From: Sphingomonas hominis
GTDB lineage: Bacteria; Pseudomonadota; Alphaproteobacteria; Sphingomonadales; Sphingomonadaceae
DNA: 64,000 bases
NCBI RefSeq assembly: GCF_013328205.1
Contig: NZ_JABULH010000002.1
Coordinates: 434,001-498,000 of the forward strand
Direction: 5' to 3'
Shown here: piece after piece, positions 8,328-16,025 of the stretch
Layout: the number at the start of each line of letters is the position of its first letter
How positions within the stretch are numbered: position 1 is the first letter of the stretch
Notes under the pieces: generated by a model
Told to the model about the DNA's origin: nothing
Database searches by the model: none
What the model saw: only the letters and a program-made list of their open reading frames with translations
Translations under genes and position numbers: made by a program

Positions 8328-9293
8328 TCAGCGTTCCGCCACGCGGCGCTCGATCGCGTCCCAGATCAGGCCGGCGACGTCGGTGCCGTCGAAGCGCTCG
8401 ATCGCGACAATGCCGGTCGGCGAGGTGACGTTGACCTCGGTCAGCCACTCGCCGCCGATCACGTCGATGCCGACGAAGATCAGACCGCGGCGCTTGAGTT
8501 CCGGCCCGAGTGCTTCACAGATCTCGCGCTCGCGCGGGGTGAGCTCCGTCTTCTCCGCCGAGCCGCCGACCGCGAGGTTGGAGCGGATTTCGCCTTCGCC
8601 GGGCAAACGGTTGATCGCGCCCGCGACCATGCCGTCGACCAGTACGATGCGCTTGTCGCCCTCCACAACGTCGGGAAGGAAGGCCTGCACCATGTGCGGC
8701 TCGCGCCAGGTCTGGTTGAACACCTCGAACAAGGCCGACAGGTTGAGCCCGCCTTCCTCGACCTTGAAGATCGCCTTACCCCCGTTGCCGTGGAGTGGTT
8801 TCACCACGATCGCGCCATGTTCGGCGAGGAAGGCGCGCGCCTCGTCGGTGCTGCGAGTGATGAGCGTCGGCGGCATGAAGCGCGCGTAATCGAGCACGAA
8901 CACTTTTTCGGGCGCGTTGCGGACCTGTGCCGGTTCGTTCACCACCAGCGTCTTGTCGGTGATCCGTTCGAGCAGGTGAGTGGCGGTGATGTAGCCGAGG
9001 TCGAACGGCGGGTCCTGCCGCATCAGCACGACGTCTGCCGTGTCACCGAGGTCGAGGCTGACGGGCGCGTCGAAGCGGTAGTGGTCGCCGGCACCCGCGC
9101 TGGTCGGCTGCTGCACGGTGACCGGGTGTGCCTTCACCCACAGGCGGCCGTCGGACCAGTTCAGGTCCTCGGCCCCGTAGTGGAACAAGCGGTGGCCGCG
9201 TGCCTGAGCAGAGAGCATCAGCGCGAAGGTCGAATCGCCCGCGACGTTGATCTGGTCGAGCGGGTCCATCTGGACGGCGACGGTGAGCGACAT
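8328..9293 (-). CDS. gshB: Glutathione synthetase
   Basis: ATP-grasp ligase joining gamma-glutamylcysteine and glycine to make glutathione. The 321 residues show the N-terminal MSLTVAVQMDPLDQINVAGDSTFALMLSAQARGH, the substrate loop VLMRQDPPFDLGYITATHLLE, the ATP-binding KPLHGNGGKAIFKVE, and the metal/substrate motif IDVIGGEWLTEVNVTSPTGIVAIERF. Length is normal. It is in the same orientation as yraN and rsmI; lppC-rsmI-yraN-gshB is a familiar alphaproteobacterial order. The 503-bp gap behind it is full of repeats. Confidence 0.96.
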   Translation of the reverse strand: MSLTVAVQMDPLDQINVAGDSTFALMLSAQARGHRLFHYGAEDLNWSDGRLWVKAHPVTVQQPTSAGAGDHYRFDAPVSLDLGDTADVVLMRQDPPFDLGYITATHLLERITDKTLVVNEPAQVRNAPEKVFVLDYARFMPPTLITRSTDEARAFLAEHGAIVVKPLHGNGGKAIFKVEEGGLNLSALFEVFNQTWREPHMVQAFLPDVVEGDKRIVLVDGMVAGAINRLPGEGEIRSNLAVGGSAEKTELTPREREICEALGPELKRRGLIFVGIDVIGGEWLTEVNVTSPTGIVAIERFDGTDVAGLIWDAIERRVAER

Positions 9294-9366
9294 GGTTCCT
9301 CCGGGCAGGCTTGGTTCGCTGACCTAGGCGTGGGCGGCGTGATTGTCACCCGCGGGGACGTGAGGC

Positions 9367-9438
9367 GGAAGGTCACCCGAAGGTCACACCAAAACGGCTC
9401 GTGGGGCCGGAAGGTCATGCGAAGGTCACGCCAAGACG
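9367..9438 (+). repeat. Paired GAAGGTCAC direct repeats (two units)
   Basis: Two ~30-bp units, 9367-9396 and 9409-9438, each containing GAAGGTCA twice at an 11-bp step and ending CCAA-N-NCG. The same unit occurs twice at 55599-55683. It lies just upstream of gshB in a gene-free gap. Confidence 0.8.
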
Positions 9439-9560
9439 CGGCGGTGCGCCCAGGGGGAGGGGCGGCGCGGCGGTGTCGCGGAGGGCGGGTCTGGCAATGA
9501 GAAAGAGCGCGCAACTCATTAGCTTGAACGTATTCTTATCAGCTTGACGCTCGATCTTTC

Positions 9561-9644
9561 GTCACCCCGGATCTGATCCGGGGGCCCGCCTTGAAATGGG
9601 TTGAGGAAAAGGCAGCGGGATTTCGGATCAAGTCCAGGATGACA
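9561..9644. repeat. REP-like palindrome (family A)
   Basis: Starts GTCACCCCGGATCTGATCC and closes with GGATCAAGTCCAGGATGAC, the imperfect reverse complement. Further copies: 22565-22648, 41578-41660, 44856-44890 (half), 55741-55821, 59861-59944. The ends pair to a long hairpin; the centre varies. Confidence 0.85.
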
Positions 9645-9796
9645 GTGGATCGAGTCGGTCAAAAGTGTTCTGGCTGAGGTGTAAGCGCGTAGGACAGAGG
9701 CCTTTTGGCGTGGCGGCGCAGGTCGTGGCTTTGGGAACGTGGACGGCAGCGCTGCCCCGTGTCAGGCTCAGGCGTCGGCGTGTTCGAGCGAGGCGT

Positions 9797-10177
9797 TCAG
9801 CCGATCCAGGCGTTCTCGATGTGGCGCGGGCGGGTGCCGGGGGCGAGCAGGAGCACGTCGACGCGGATGTCCTCACCGGCGAGCGCATAGCGCGGCATCA
9901 GCAGTTCGGCCGCGGCGGCGACGCGCGCGAGACGGCGCTGGTCGATCGCGTGGTCAAGCTCGGCGGCGGTGCGGCGCATTTTGACCTCAACGAAGGCGAC
10001 TAGGTCGCCGCGGCGTGCAACGAGATCGACCTCACCGGCGGGCGTGCGGACGCGGCGATCGAGGATGCGCCAGCCCTTTAGTCGCAACCACCAGGCAGCG
10101 AGCCGCTCTCCACGGCGCCCGCTCGCCTCCGCCGCGCGGCGCTGATCGGGATCGCAGGCGGGGGCGGGGCGAGCCAT
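9797..10177 (-). CDS. YraN/UPF0102 family nuclease-fold protein
   Basis: 126 residues with the UPF0102 pattern: GRRGERLAAWWLRLKGWRIL, then RTPAGEVDLVARRGDLVAFVEVK, which is the E-x-D-x-(V)-x-FVEVK active-site array of the PD-(D/E)XK nuclease fold, and the C-terminal IRVDVLLLAPG. The start ATG at 10177 (MARPAPACDPDQRRAAE) gives the normal family length; the frame is open further upstream but with no family similarity. Biological role unsettled. In many alphaproteobacteria it sits between rsmI and gshB; here a chemoreceptor gene separates it from rsmI. Confidence 0.85.
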   Translation of the reverse strand: MARPAPACDPDQRRAAEASGRRGERLAAWWLRLKGWRILDRRVRTPAGEVDLVARRGDLVAFVEVKMRRTAAELDHAIDQRRLARVAAAAELLMPRYALAGEDIRVDVLLLAPGTRPRHIENAWIG

Positions 10178-10306
10178 CAGGCGAGGATGGGGCAAGCCGA
10201 TGGGGAGGGCAAGCCGCCTGGTGCCAGGCACACAGCGTTCACGATCGCGCGGCCGGGTGGTTTTGCTGTCACACGCAGTTAAGAACGTACGCCTAGGGCG
10301 CGCGGC

Positions 10307-12070
10307 ATGATCAAGAGCGACCATCTCCCGTGGCACCGCACGCTGACCGCGAGGCTGCTCGCGCCGATCGCGATCATGCTCGGTCTGGTGCTGCTGCTCG
10401 GGATCATGGGTTCAACGGCCCGCCACCGGATCGTCGCTGCGCATCACGAGGTCGAGGCACGCCAGAAAGTTCGGGTCGCATTGATCGAAATACGATCGCT
10501 CAGCCGGTCACTGCAGCGCGACACGTTGAACCTGATCATTGAACCCGAACCGGCCGAGCGGGCGACGATCAGTGCCAAGGTAGCGAGCCGGCTGCCCGAG
10601 ATGAGTAGCGCCCTTGATCGTCTGGGCGAGGATCGAACCTTTGCTGGTCGCGACTGCGCGACCTTTGTCGCCGAACAGCGCGACGTATCGGCGTTGCTGC
10701 GTCGATCCGCCGACCTGGCACAACGTGGCGAGCGTTCGTCCGCACTGGCGCGCTTTCGTGCTCAGGTCCGGCCGGCGGAGCGACGCGCCTCGGCGCTGGC
10801 CGATCGATTGATCGCTGAGCAAGAACGCGCGGTGGCGGTTCAGCTTACTCTGGCGCGCGATGTCGAGCGGCGTGAAACCATGTTGTGGCTGGTAGTGAGC
10901 ATGGTGCTGTTCCTCGCTGCCGCGGGAGCGACGCTGCTGCTGGTGCGATGGATGGTCGCACGGCCCTTGCGCGACATCGAGCGTGCAATGACCAGCCTGG
11001 CCAACGGCGACGCCGACGGTTCGACGCCCCACGTCGACCGACAGGACGAGATCGGCCGCATGGCGCGCGCGATCGAAGTATTTCGGGCGGCGGCGCGCCA
11101 CCAGGACGGGTTGCGCCTCGCCCAGGCCGCGCAATTGGAACGCACGCTCGCGGCCGAACGGCGACAGCGCGCGCTTGATGCAACACAGGCCGAGCGCAGC
11201 GGCAAGCTGGCCGACGCGGCTCAAGCGTTGGAACGTGAAACCGCAGTGACGTTGGCGGACAGCAGCGCCGCGGCGGGCTCCTTGCACGACGCGGCGGCGG
11301 CGCTGGCCGACCTGTCGGCGTCGACGCGAACCGAGCTGGATCAGGTGCAGGAGGCGACCAGCCGCGTCACCGCCGGCGCTGCCGATATCGCCGCCGCGAC
11401 CGATCAATTCATGACCGAGCTCGACCGTTCACGTGCCGCAACATGGGACGCAGCGCGAGACGGACGCGAGGCCGCGCAACAGGTCGACTCCCTACTCGAG
11501 CAGATGCGGCGGGTGACGGAGGACGCCGATCGGGTGGCGACCGCGATCGACCTGGTCGGCGCCATTGCGCGGCAGACCGACCTGCTGGCATTGAACGCAT
11601 CGATCGAGGCAGCCCGCGCCGGAACCGCCGGGCGTGGCTTCGCGGTGGTCGCGAACGAGGTCAAGGCTTTGGCCGTCGAGGCCGCACGCGCGACCGCCGA
11701 AATCGGGCAACGTGTCGACGGCATGCGCGCGACGACCGGCGAAGCCGGAACGAGCCTGCGGATCGTCGGGGCGACCGTGATCCGTCTGGCCGAGCAATCG
11801 GCGGCACTCGCCGAGGATATCGGTACGCAAGCCGAGCAGGGAGCGATCATCAGCCACAATGTCGCCGGCACTGCGGCGGATCTGGACCTGATTGCCTCCC
11901 GCGTGTCGAACGCGGTCGCGGGTGCGGAGAAGGTTGATCTCCTCTCGGCTCAGCTTCGTGGTGATGCCGGTGGCATTGCGGGTCGTACCCGGCGATTGAG
12001 CAGCGCATTCGAGCGCTTCTTCGCTGACTTGCACGCCGCGGAGGGAACTCCGCGCGTCAAAACGGTATGA
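10307..12070 (+). CDS. Methyl-accepting chemotaxis protein
   Basis: 587 residues: first membrane helix at about 16-36 ([20 protein letters not shown]), a helical periplasmic region of roughly 150 residues, second helix about 192-217 ([24 protein letters not shown]), a HAMP domain ([17 protein letters not shown]...[14 protein letters not shown], about 219-268) and the signalling hairpin [18 protein letters not shown]...[15 protein letters not shown] at 422-456. The periplasmic part resembles a four-helix bundle without an obvious ligand motif. There is no C-terminal CheR-binding pentapeptide. No other chemotaxis gene is nearby. It is opposite in strand to the yraN and rsmI genes on either side, as an insertion into a conserved block would be. 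Confidence 0.93.
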   Translation: MIKSDHLPWHRTLTARLLAPIAIMLGLVLLLGIMGSTARHRIVAAHHEVEARQKVRVALIEIRSLSRSLQRDTLNLIIEPEPAERATISAKVASRLPEMSSALDRLGEDRTFAGRDCATFVAEQRDVSALLRRSADLAQRGERSSALARFRAQVRPAERRASALADRLIAEQERAVAVQLTLARDVERRETMLWLVVSMVLFLAAAGATLLLVRWMVARPLRDIERAMTSLANGDADGSTPHVDRQDEIGRMARAIEVFRAAARHQDGLRLAQAAQLERTLAAERRQRALDATQAERSGKLADAAQALERETAVTLADSSAAAGSLHDAAAALADLSASTRTELDQVQEATSRVTAGAADIAAATDQFMTELDRSRAATWDAARDGREAAQQVDSLLEQMRRVTEDADRVATAIDLVGAIARQTDLLALNASIEAARAGTAGRGFAVVANEVKALAVEAARATAEIGQRVDGMRATTGEAGTSLRIVGATVIRLAEQSAALAEDIGTQAEQGAIISHNVAGTAADLDLIASRVSNAVAGAEKVDLLSAQLRGDAGGIAGRTRRLSSAFERFFADLHAAEGTPRVKTV

Positions 12071-12101
12071 AATGGAGTTCGCCGCCCGCGTGCGGTGCGG
12101 A

Positions 12102-12950
12102 TCAGCGCTCGCCCTTGAGTTCCAGCGCGCGGGCGTAGAGCGTGCGGCGGTCGAGGCCGAGCGCGCGGGCGACTTCTCCCGCGGCCTTGGCGGCGGGGAG
12201 GCGGGTGAGTGCTTCGGCGAGCGCGGTGTCGGCGTCGGCTTCGCTCGGCGGCGCGGCGGGTTCGGGTGGGGCGACGACCACGACGATCTCGCCCTTGGGC
12301 GGGGCCTCTGCGTAGCGCTGGGCGAGGGTGGAGAGGCGGCCGGTGACGGCTTCCTCGAACTTCTTGGTGATCTCGCGCGCGACCGCTGCCTCGCGGTCGC
12401 CGAGCCCTTCGGCTAGCGCGGACAGGCAGGCGGACAGGCGCGGGCCGCTCTCATAGAGGATCAGCGTGGCGCGGACGGCGGCGACCTCGGCGATCGCCTC
12501 GGCGCGGGCGTGCTGTTTCGGGGGCAGGAAGCCGAGAAAGAAGAAGCGGTCGGTCGGCAGCGCGGCGAGCGTCAGCGCGGCGATCGCGGCACACGGGCCG
12601 GGGATTGTCACCACGCTGTGGCCGGCGGCGCGGGCGTCGCGCACGAGCTTGTAGCCCGGATCCGAGATGAGCGGGGTGCCGGCGTCGGAGACGAGCGCGA
12701 TCGCCTCGGTGGCCATTCGCGCGATCAGTTGTGGGCGCATCCCCTCTGCATTGTGGTCGTGATAGGGAAGCATCGGGCGCTTGACGCCGATGTGGCGGAG
12801 GAGGCCGGCGGTGACGCGCGTGTCCTCCACCGCGACCGCGTCGGCGCGGGCGAGGATGTCGGCGGCGCGGGGCGACAGGTCGCCGAGATTGCCGATCGGC
12901 GTCGCGACGATGTACAGGCCAGGGGATAGAGGTTCCACGAGGGGTGTCAT
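12102..12950 (-). CDS. rsmI: 16S rRNA 2'-O-methyltransferase RsmI
   Basis: Methylates the ribose of C1402 in 16S rRNA with SAM. The 282-residue product starts MTPLVEPLSPGLYIVATPIGNLGDL and contains the tetrapyrrole-methylase fold motifs VEDTRVTAGLLRHIGV, YHDHNAEG, ALVSDAGTPLISDPGYKLVR and VVTIPGPCAAIAALTLAALP, plus AVAREITKKFEE. A C-terminal helical tail (DADTALAEALTRLPAAKAAGEVARAL) is the usual RsmI extension. The start at 12950 overlaps the lppC start in the tetranucleotide CATG; longer upstream frame lies wholly antisense to lppC and was not used. Confidence 0.95.
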   Translation of the reverse strand: MTPLVEPLSPGLYIVATPIGNLGDLSPRAADILARADAVAVEDTRVTAGLLRHIGVKRPMLPYHDHNAEGMRPQLIARMATEAIALVSDAGTPLISDPGYKLVRDARAAGHSVVTIPGPCAAIAALTLAALPTDRFFFLGFLPPKQHARAEAIAEVAAVRATLILYESGPRLSACLSALAEGLGDREAAVAREITKKFEEAVTGRLSTLAQRYAEAPPKGEIVVVVAPPEPAAPPSEADADTALAEALTRLPAAKAAGEVARALGLDRRTLYARALELKGER

Positions 12951-14154
12951 GGCAGAATCGAAGCGGGGGCCGCAACTCGCACGCGCGGTGTCGAAGGGTT
13001 TAGCGCTCGCGGGCGCGATACTTCTGTCCGCCTGCGCCACGGTGGTGCCGCGCGGGCCGGCACCTGCGCCCGATCGCCCGGCGGTGCAGAAGCCGCGGCC
13101 ATCGCGCGGCGACGCGGGCGGGGTGATCGCGGGCGTGCCGCAGGATGCCGAGCGCAACCGCGTCGCGCTGCTGGTGCCGCTGTCCGGCAGCAACGCCGGC
13201 GTTGGACGCAGCATCGCCAATGCGACGCAATTGGCCCTGCTCGACGCGCGCAGCCAGCAGGTGCGGATCACCAATTACGACACTGCCGGTGGTGCGGCGG
13301 CGGCGGCGAACCGCGCGATCGCGGAGGGGGCGCAGGTGATCCTCGGGCCGTTGCTGGCCGACGACGTGCGCGCGGTGGCACCGATTGCCAGGCGTGCGGG
13401 CGTGCCGGTGATCTCCTTCTCCAACGACGTCAGCCTGGGAGGCAACGGCACCTACGTGCTCGGCTACGCGCCGAGCCAGTCGATCGCGCGCGTGGTGACC
13501 TTTGCGCGCAGCCAGGGGGTGACGAATTTCGGCGGGCTGGTGCCGAACGCGCTCTACGGATCGCGCGCGTCGAGCGTGTTCCTGCGCGCGGTCGAGCAGG
13601 CGGGCGGGCGCGTGGTGTCGCTTCAGACCTATGATCGCGCACCGGCCGCGGTCACGCAGGCGGTAATGCGGATGAACAAGGACGCGCCGTTCGACGCGGT
13701 GCTGATCGCCGATGGCAGCGCGACGGCGGCGGCGGCGGCACCGTTGCTGCGTCGCGCGAGCCCGTCGACGCGGGTGCTGGGCACCGAATTGTGGAACTCG
13801 GACCGTGCGGTCGCGACCCAGGCGGCGCTGAACGGCGCGTGGTTCGCGAGCGTGCCGGACAATCTGTACCGACAGTATGCGCAGAACTACCGTGCGCGCT
13901 TCAACGCGGCGCCGTATCGGCTGTCGAGCCTGGGGTATGATGCGGTGTTGCTGGTGGTGCGGATCTCGCGCGACTGGCGGGTCGGCAGCGCGTTCCCGCA
14001 GAGCCGGTTGCGCGACGCGGACGGCTTTGCCGGGATCGACGGCGCGTTCCGGTTCGGGCGCGACGGGGTCGCCGAGCGCGCGCTGGAGGTGCAGGAGGTG
14101 CGCGGCGGCACCACGGTGACTGTGTCGCCGGCACCGACGCGCTTCGACGATTGA
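12949..14154 (+). CDS. LppC-type penicillin-binding protein activator lipoprotein
   Basis: 401 residues. A lipoprotein signal (LARAVSKGLALAGAILLSAC, lipobox LLSAC) is followed by a proline-rich linker and a periplasmic-binding-protein type 1 fold (RVALLVPLSGSNAGVGRSIANATQLALLD, VILGPLLADDVRAVAPIARRAGVPVISFSND). This is the PBP-activator (LpoA C-terminal/LppC) family linked to activation of peptidoglycan synthases at the outer membrane. GAGGGG sits about 6 nt before the ATG, supporting this start. Its promoter must lie within rsmI. Confidence 0.9.
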   Translation: MAESKRGPQLARAVSKGLALAGAILLSACATVVPRGPAPAPDRPAVQKPRPSRGDAGGVIAGVPQDAERNRVALLVPLSGSNAGVGRSIANATQLALLDARSQQVRITNYDTAGGAAAAANRAIAEGAQVILGPLLADDVRAVAPIARRAGVPVISFSNDVSLGGNGTYVLGYAPSQSIARVVTFARSQGVTNFGGLVPNALYGSRASSVFLRAVEQAGGRVVSLQTYDRAPAAVTQAVMRMNKDAPFDAVLIADGSATAAAAAPLLRRASPSTRVLGTELWNSDRAVATQAALNGAWFASVPDNLYRQYAQNYRARFNAAPYRLSSLGYDAVLLVVRISRDWRVGSAFPQSRLRDADGFAGIDGAFRFGRDGVAERALEVQEVRGGTTVTVSPAPTRFDD

Positions 14155-14161
14155 GCGACTA

Positions 14162-14185
14162 GCGGCGGCTGGATCAGGCCGCCGC
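14162..14185. terminator. Bidirectional hairpin between lppC and hemW
   Basis: GCGGCGGC (14162-14169) and GCCGCCGC (14178-14185) are perfect complements with an 8-nt loop. It starts 8 nt after the lppC stop and overlaps the last codons of convergent hemW. No T-run on either side. Confidence 0.45.
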
Positions 14186-15382
14186 CGCCTCGTCGGCGCG
14201 GACGATGCGCGGCAGGATCGCGTCGAGCAGCAGCATGCCGGCGTCGGTGACGGTCAGGTGCTGATCCTCTAGCCGGATCAGCTCGGGTAGCTGCGTGACG
14301 GCACGGCGGTCGATCAGCGCGTCGAGCGGGAGGCCGGTGCGGCGGGTGATGCGCGCGAGGTCGACGCCCTCTGCCAGGCGCAGCCCCATCAGCAGCGCCT
14401 CCGACGCGCGAAGGGCAGGGGCGAGCGGGTCCTCGACCTCGATGCCGTGGCGATTGCGGTCGACCGCGGCGAGCCAATTCTCGGGCTTGCGGCGGCGCTG
14501 CGTCGCATGGCCGTGGCGGCGGCCGTGCGCGCCGGGGCCGACGCCGGCATAATCTCGGTAGCGCCAGTAAGCGAGGTTGTGGCGGCTCTCTGCACCAGCG
14601 CGCGCGTGGTTCGACACCTCGTAGGCGGGGATGCCGGCGGCGGCGGTGATCGCGCGGGTCAGCTCGAATAGGTCGGCGGCGGTGTCCGCGTCGGGGATGA
14701 CGAGGCGGCCGGCGGCGGCTTCGGTGGCGAAGCGGGTGCCGGGCTCGACCGTCAATTGGTAGAGCGAGAGGTGCTCGGTGCCGAACGACAGCGCGCGGCG
14801 CAGTTCTGCCTCCCAATCCTCGATCGGCTGTCCGGGGCGGGCGTAGATCAGGTCGAAGCTGACGCGCGCGAAGGCTGCTTGCGCGGTGTCGAGCGCGCCC
14901 AGTCCTTCGTTCACGTCGTGGGCGCGACCGAGGAAGTGGAGCGCCTGATCGTCGAGCGCCTGTAGGCCGAGCGAGACGCGGTTGACGCCAGCGGCGGCGA
15001 GATCGGCGAAGCGCGCCGCCTCGACCGAGGAGGGGTTTGCCTCCAGCGTGATTTCCAAGTCGGCGGTTGGCGCCCAAGCGCTGGTGGCGGCCTGGATGAT
15101 CGCGGCGACGGTCGCGGGCGGCATCAGCGAGGGTGTGCCACCGCCGAAGAAGATCGAGCCCAAGCGGCGGCCGGGCAGTGCGGCGACCTCGTGCGCGAGG
15201 TCGAGCAGCAGTGCGTCGCGCCAGCGCGCTTGGTCGACGGTGTCGCGCACGTGGCTGTTGAAGTCGCAATACGGGCATTTGGAGACGCAGAACGGCCAGT
15301 GGACGTAGAGCGCCAGCGGCTCGTCCTCGGTATGCGATGGCGTAGGAACGTGCAGCGAGGTGGCGGGATTGTCGGGCGTCAT
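14174..15382 (-). CDS. hemW: Radical SAM family heme chaperone HemW
   Basis: 402 residues. The cluster motif is C32-x3-C36-x2-C39 (FCVSKCPYCDF), with a Tyr two residues before the final Cys as in HemW/HemN. Further motifs are SIFFGGGTPSLM, ITLEANPSS, GVNRVSLGLQALDD and YEVSNHARAGAESRHNLAYWRYRDYAGVGPGAHG. HemW binds heme and passes it to respiratory proteins; it lacks coproporphyrinogen oxidase activity in studied cases. It often follows rph-rdgB; here those two genes are 4 kb away with four genes in between. Confidence 0.93.
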   Translation of the reverse strand: MTPDNPATSLHVPTPSHTEDEPLALYVHWPFCVSKCPYCDFNSHVRDTVDQARWRDALLLDLAHEVAALPGRRLGSIFFGGGTPSLMPPATVAAIIQAATSAWAPTADLEITLEANPSSVEAARFADLAAAGVNRVSLGLQALDDQALHFLGRAHDVNEGLGALDTAQAAFARVSFDLIYARPGQPIEDWEAELRRALSFGTEHLSLYQLTVEPGTRFATEAAAGRLVIPDADTAADLFELTRAITAAAGIPAYEVSNHARAGAESRHNLAYWRYRDYAGVGPGAHGRRHGHATQRRRKPENWLAAVDRNRHGIEVEDPLAPALRASEALLMGLRLAEGVDLARITRRTGLPLDALIDRRAVTQLPELIRLEDQHLTVTDAGMLLLDAILPRIVRADEAAAA

Positions 15383-15393
15383 GCTGCGCCCAT

Positions 15394-15963
15394 ATGGCGG
15401 CGATGATGCCGAAACTCCACGCCGCGCTGTTGCTCGCCCTGACGCTGGGTGCGTGTTCGGTCGGGACGAGCGCGCCTGCGCCCGAGCGGGTGGTGGAGCC
15501 GCGGGTTAGCGCGGGGCCTGCCGCGCGGGGCGACGCGTTGCTCAAGCGTGTGATGCTGGCGCGGCACAATGCTGCGCGCGCGGCGGTGGGCGTGCCGCCG
15601 CTGGTGTGGGACGCGGCGCTGGCGCGAGACGCGCGCGGTTATGCCGAACAGATGGCGCGCAGCGGGCGGTTCGCGCACGCCGATCAGCATGAGCAGGGCG
15701 AGAATCTGTTCACCGGCACGCGTGGTGCCTATTCCTTCGCCGAAATGATCGATCTGTGGCTCGCCGAACGCCGCGATTTCGTCAACGCGCCGACGCCGGG
15801 GTTCAGCCGTACCGGACGCGCGGGCGATGTGGCGCATTACACGCAGATCGTCTGGCGCGGCTCGCGCGCGGTCGGATGCGCGTGGGCGATGGGCGCGCGT
15901 GACGATTATCTCGTCTGCCGCTACGCGCCGGCCGGTAATGTGGTAGGCCAGCGCGCCTACTGA
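15394..15963 (+). CDS. CAP/SCP domain lipoprotein
   Basis: 189 residues. Signal peptide with lipobox (HAALLLALTLGACSVG), then a CAP (SCP/PR-1) domain: MLARHNAARAAVGVPPLVWDAALARDARGYAEQMA, the cavity histidine in RFAHADQHEQGENLFTGT, the HYTQIVWRGSRAVGCAWA signature and YLVCRYAPAGNVVGQ. Secreted CAP proteins bind sterols/lipids in eukaryotes; bacterial roles are unclear. Starts could be the first ATG or the ATG pair at codons 4-5. Only 11 bp separate it from divergent hemW. Confidence 0.9.
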   Translation: MAAMMPKLHAALLLALTLGACSVGTSAPAPERVVEPRVSAGPAARGDALLKRVMLARHNAARAAVGVPPLVWDAALARDARGYAEQMARSGRFAHADQHEQGENLFTGTRGAYSFAEMIDLWLAERRDFVNAPTPGFSRTGRAGDVAHYTQIVWRGSRAVGCAWAMGARDDYLVCRYAPAGNVVGQRAY

Positions 15964-16025
15964 TTTATTTTCATGACATAGGTGGAACGGTCGGACACGC
16001 CGCGACAGGGCAGCGTTCCTGCCGC

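Larger units (their letters stand above)
9294..9796. other. Gene-free interval between yraN and gshB
   Basis: 503 bp without a credible gene. It holds two paired GAAGGTCAC repeats (9367-9438) and one REP-like palindrome (9561-9644). The remainder (9645-9796) shows no recognisable element. The frames crossing it are antisense or low-complexity. Confidence 0.8.

Noticed and set aside
14447-15569. Overlapping frames on both strands around hemW and the CAP gene
   Set aside because: All are shadows created by GC-rich third positions; hemW and the CAP gene account for the coding signal.
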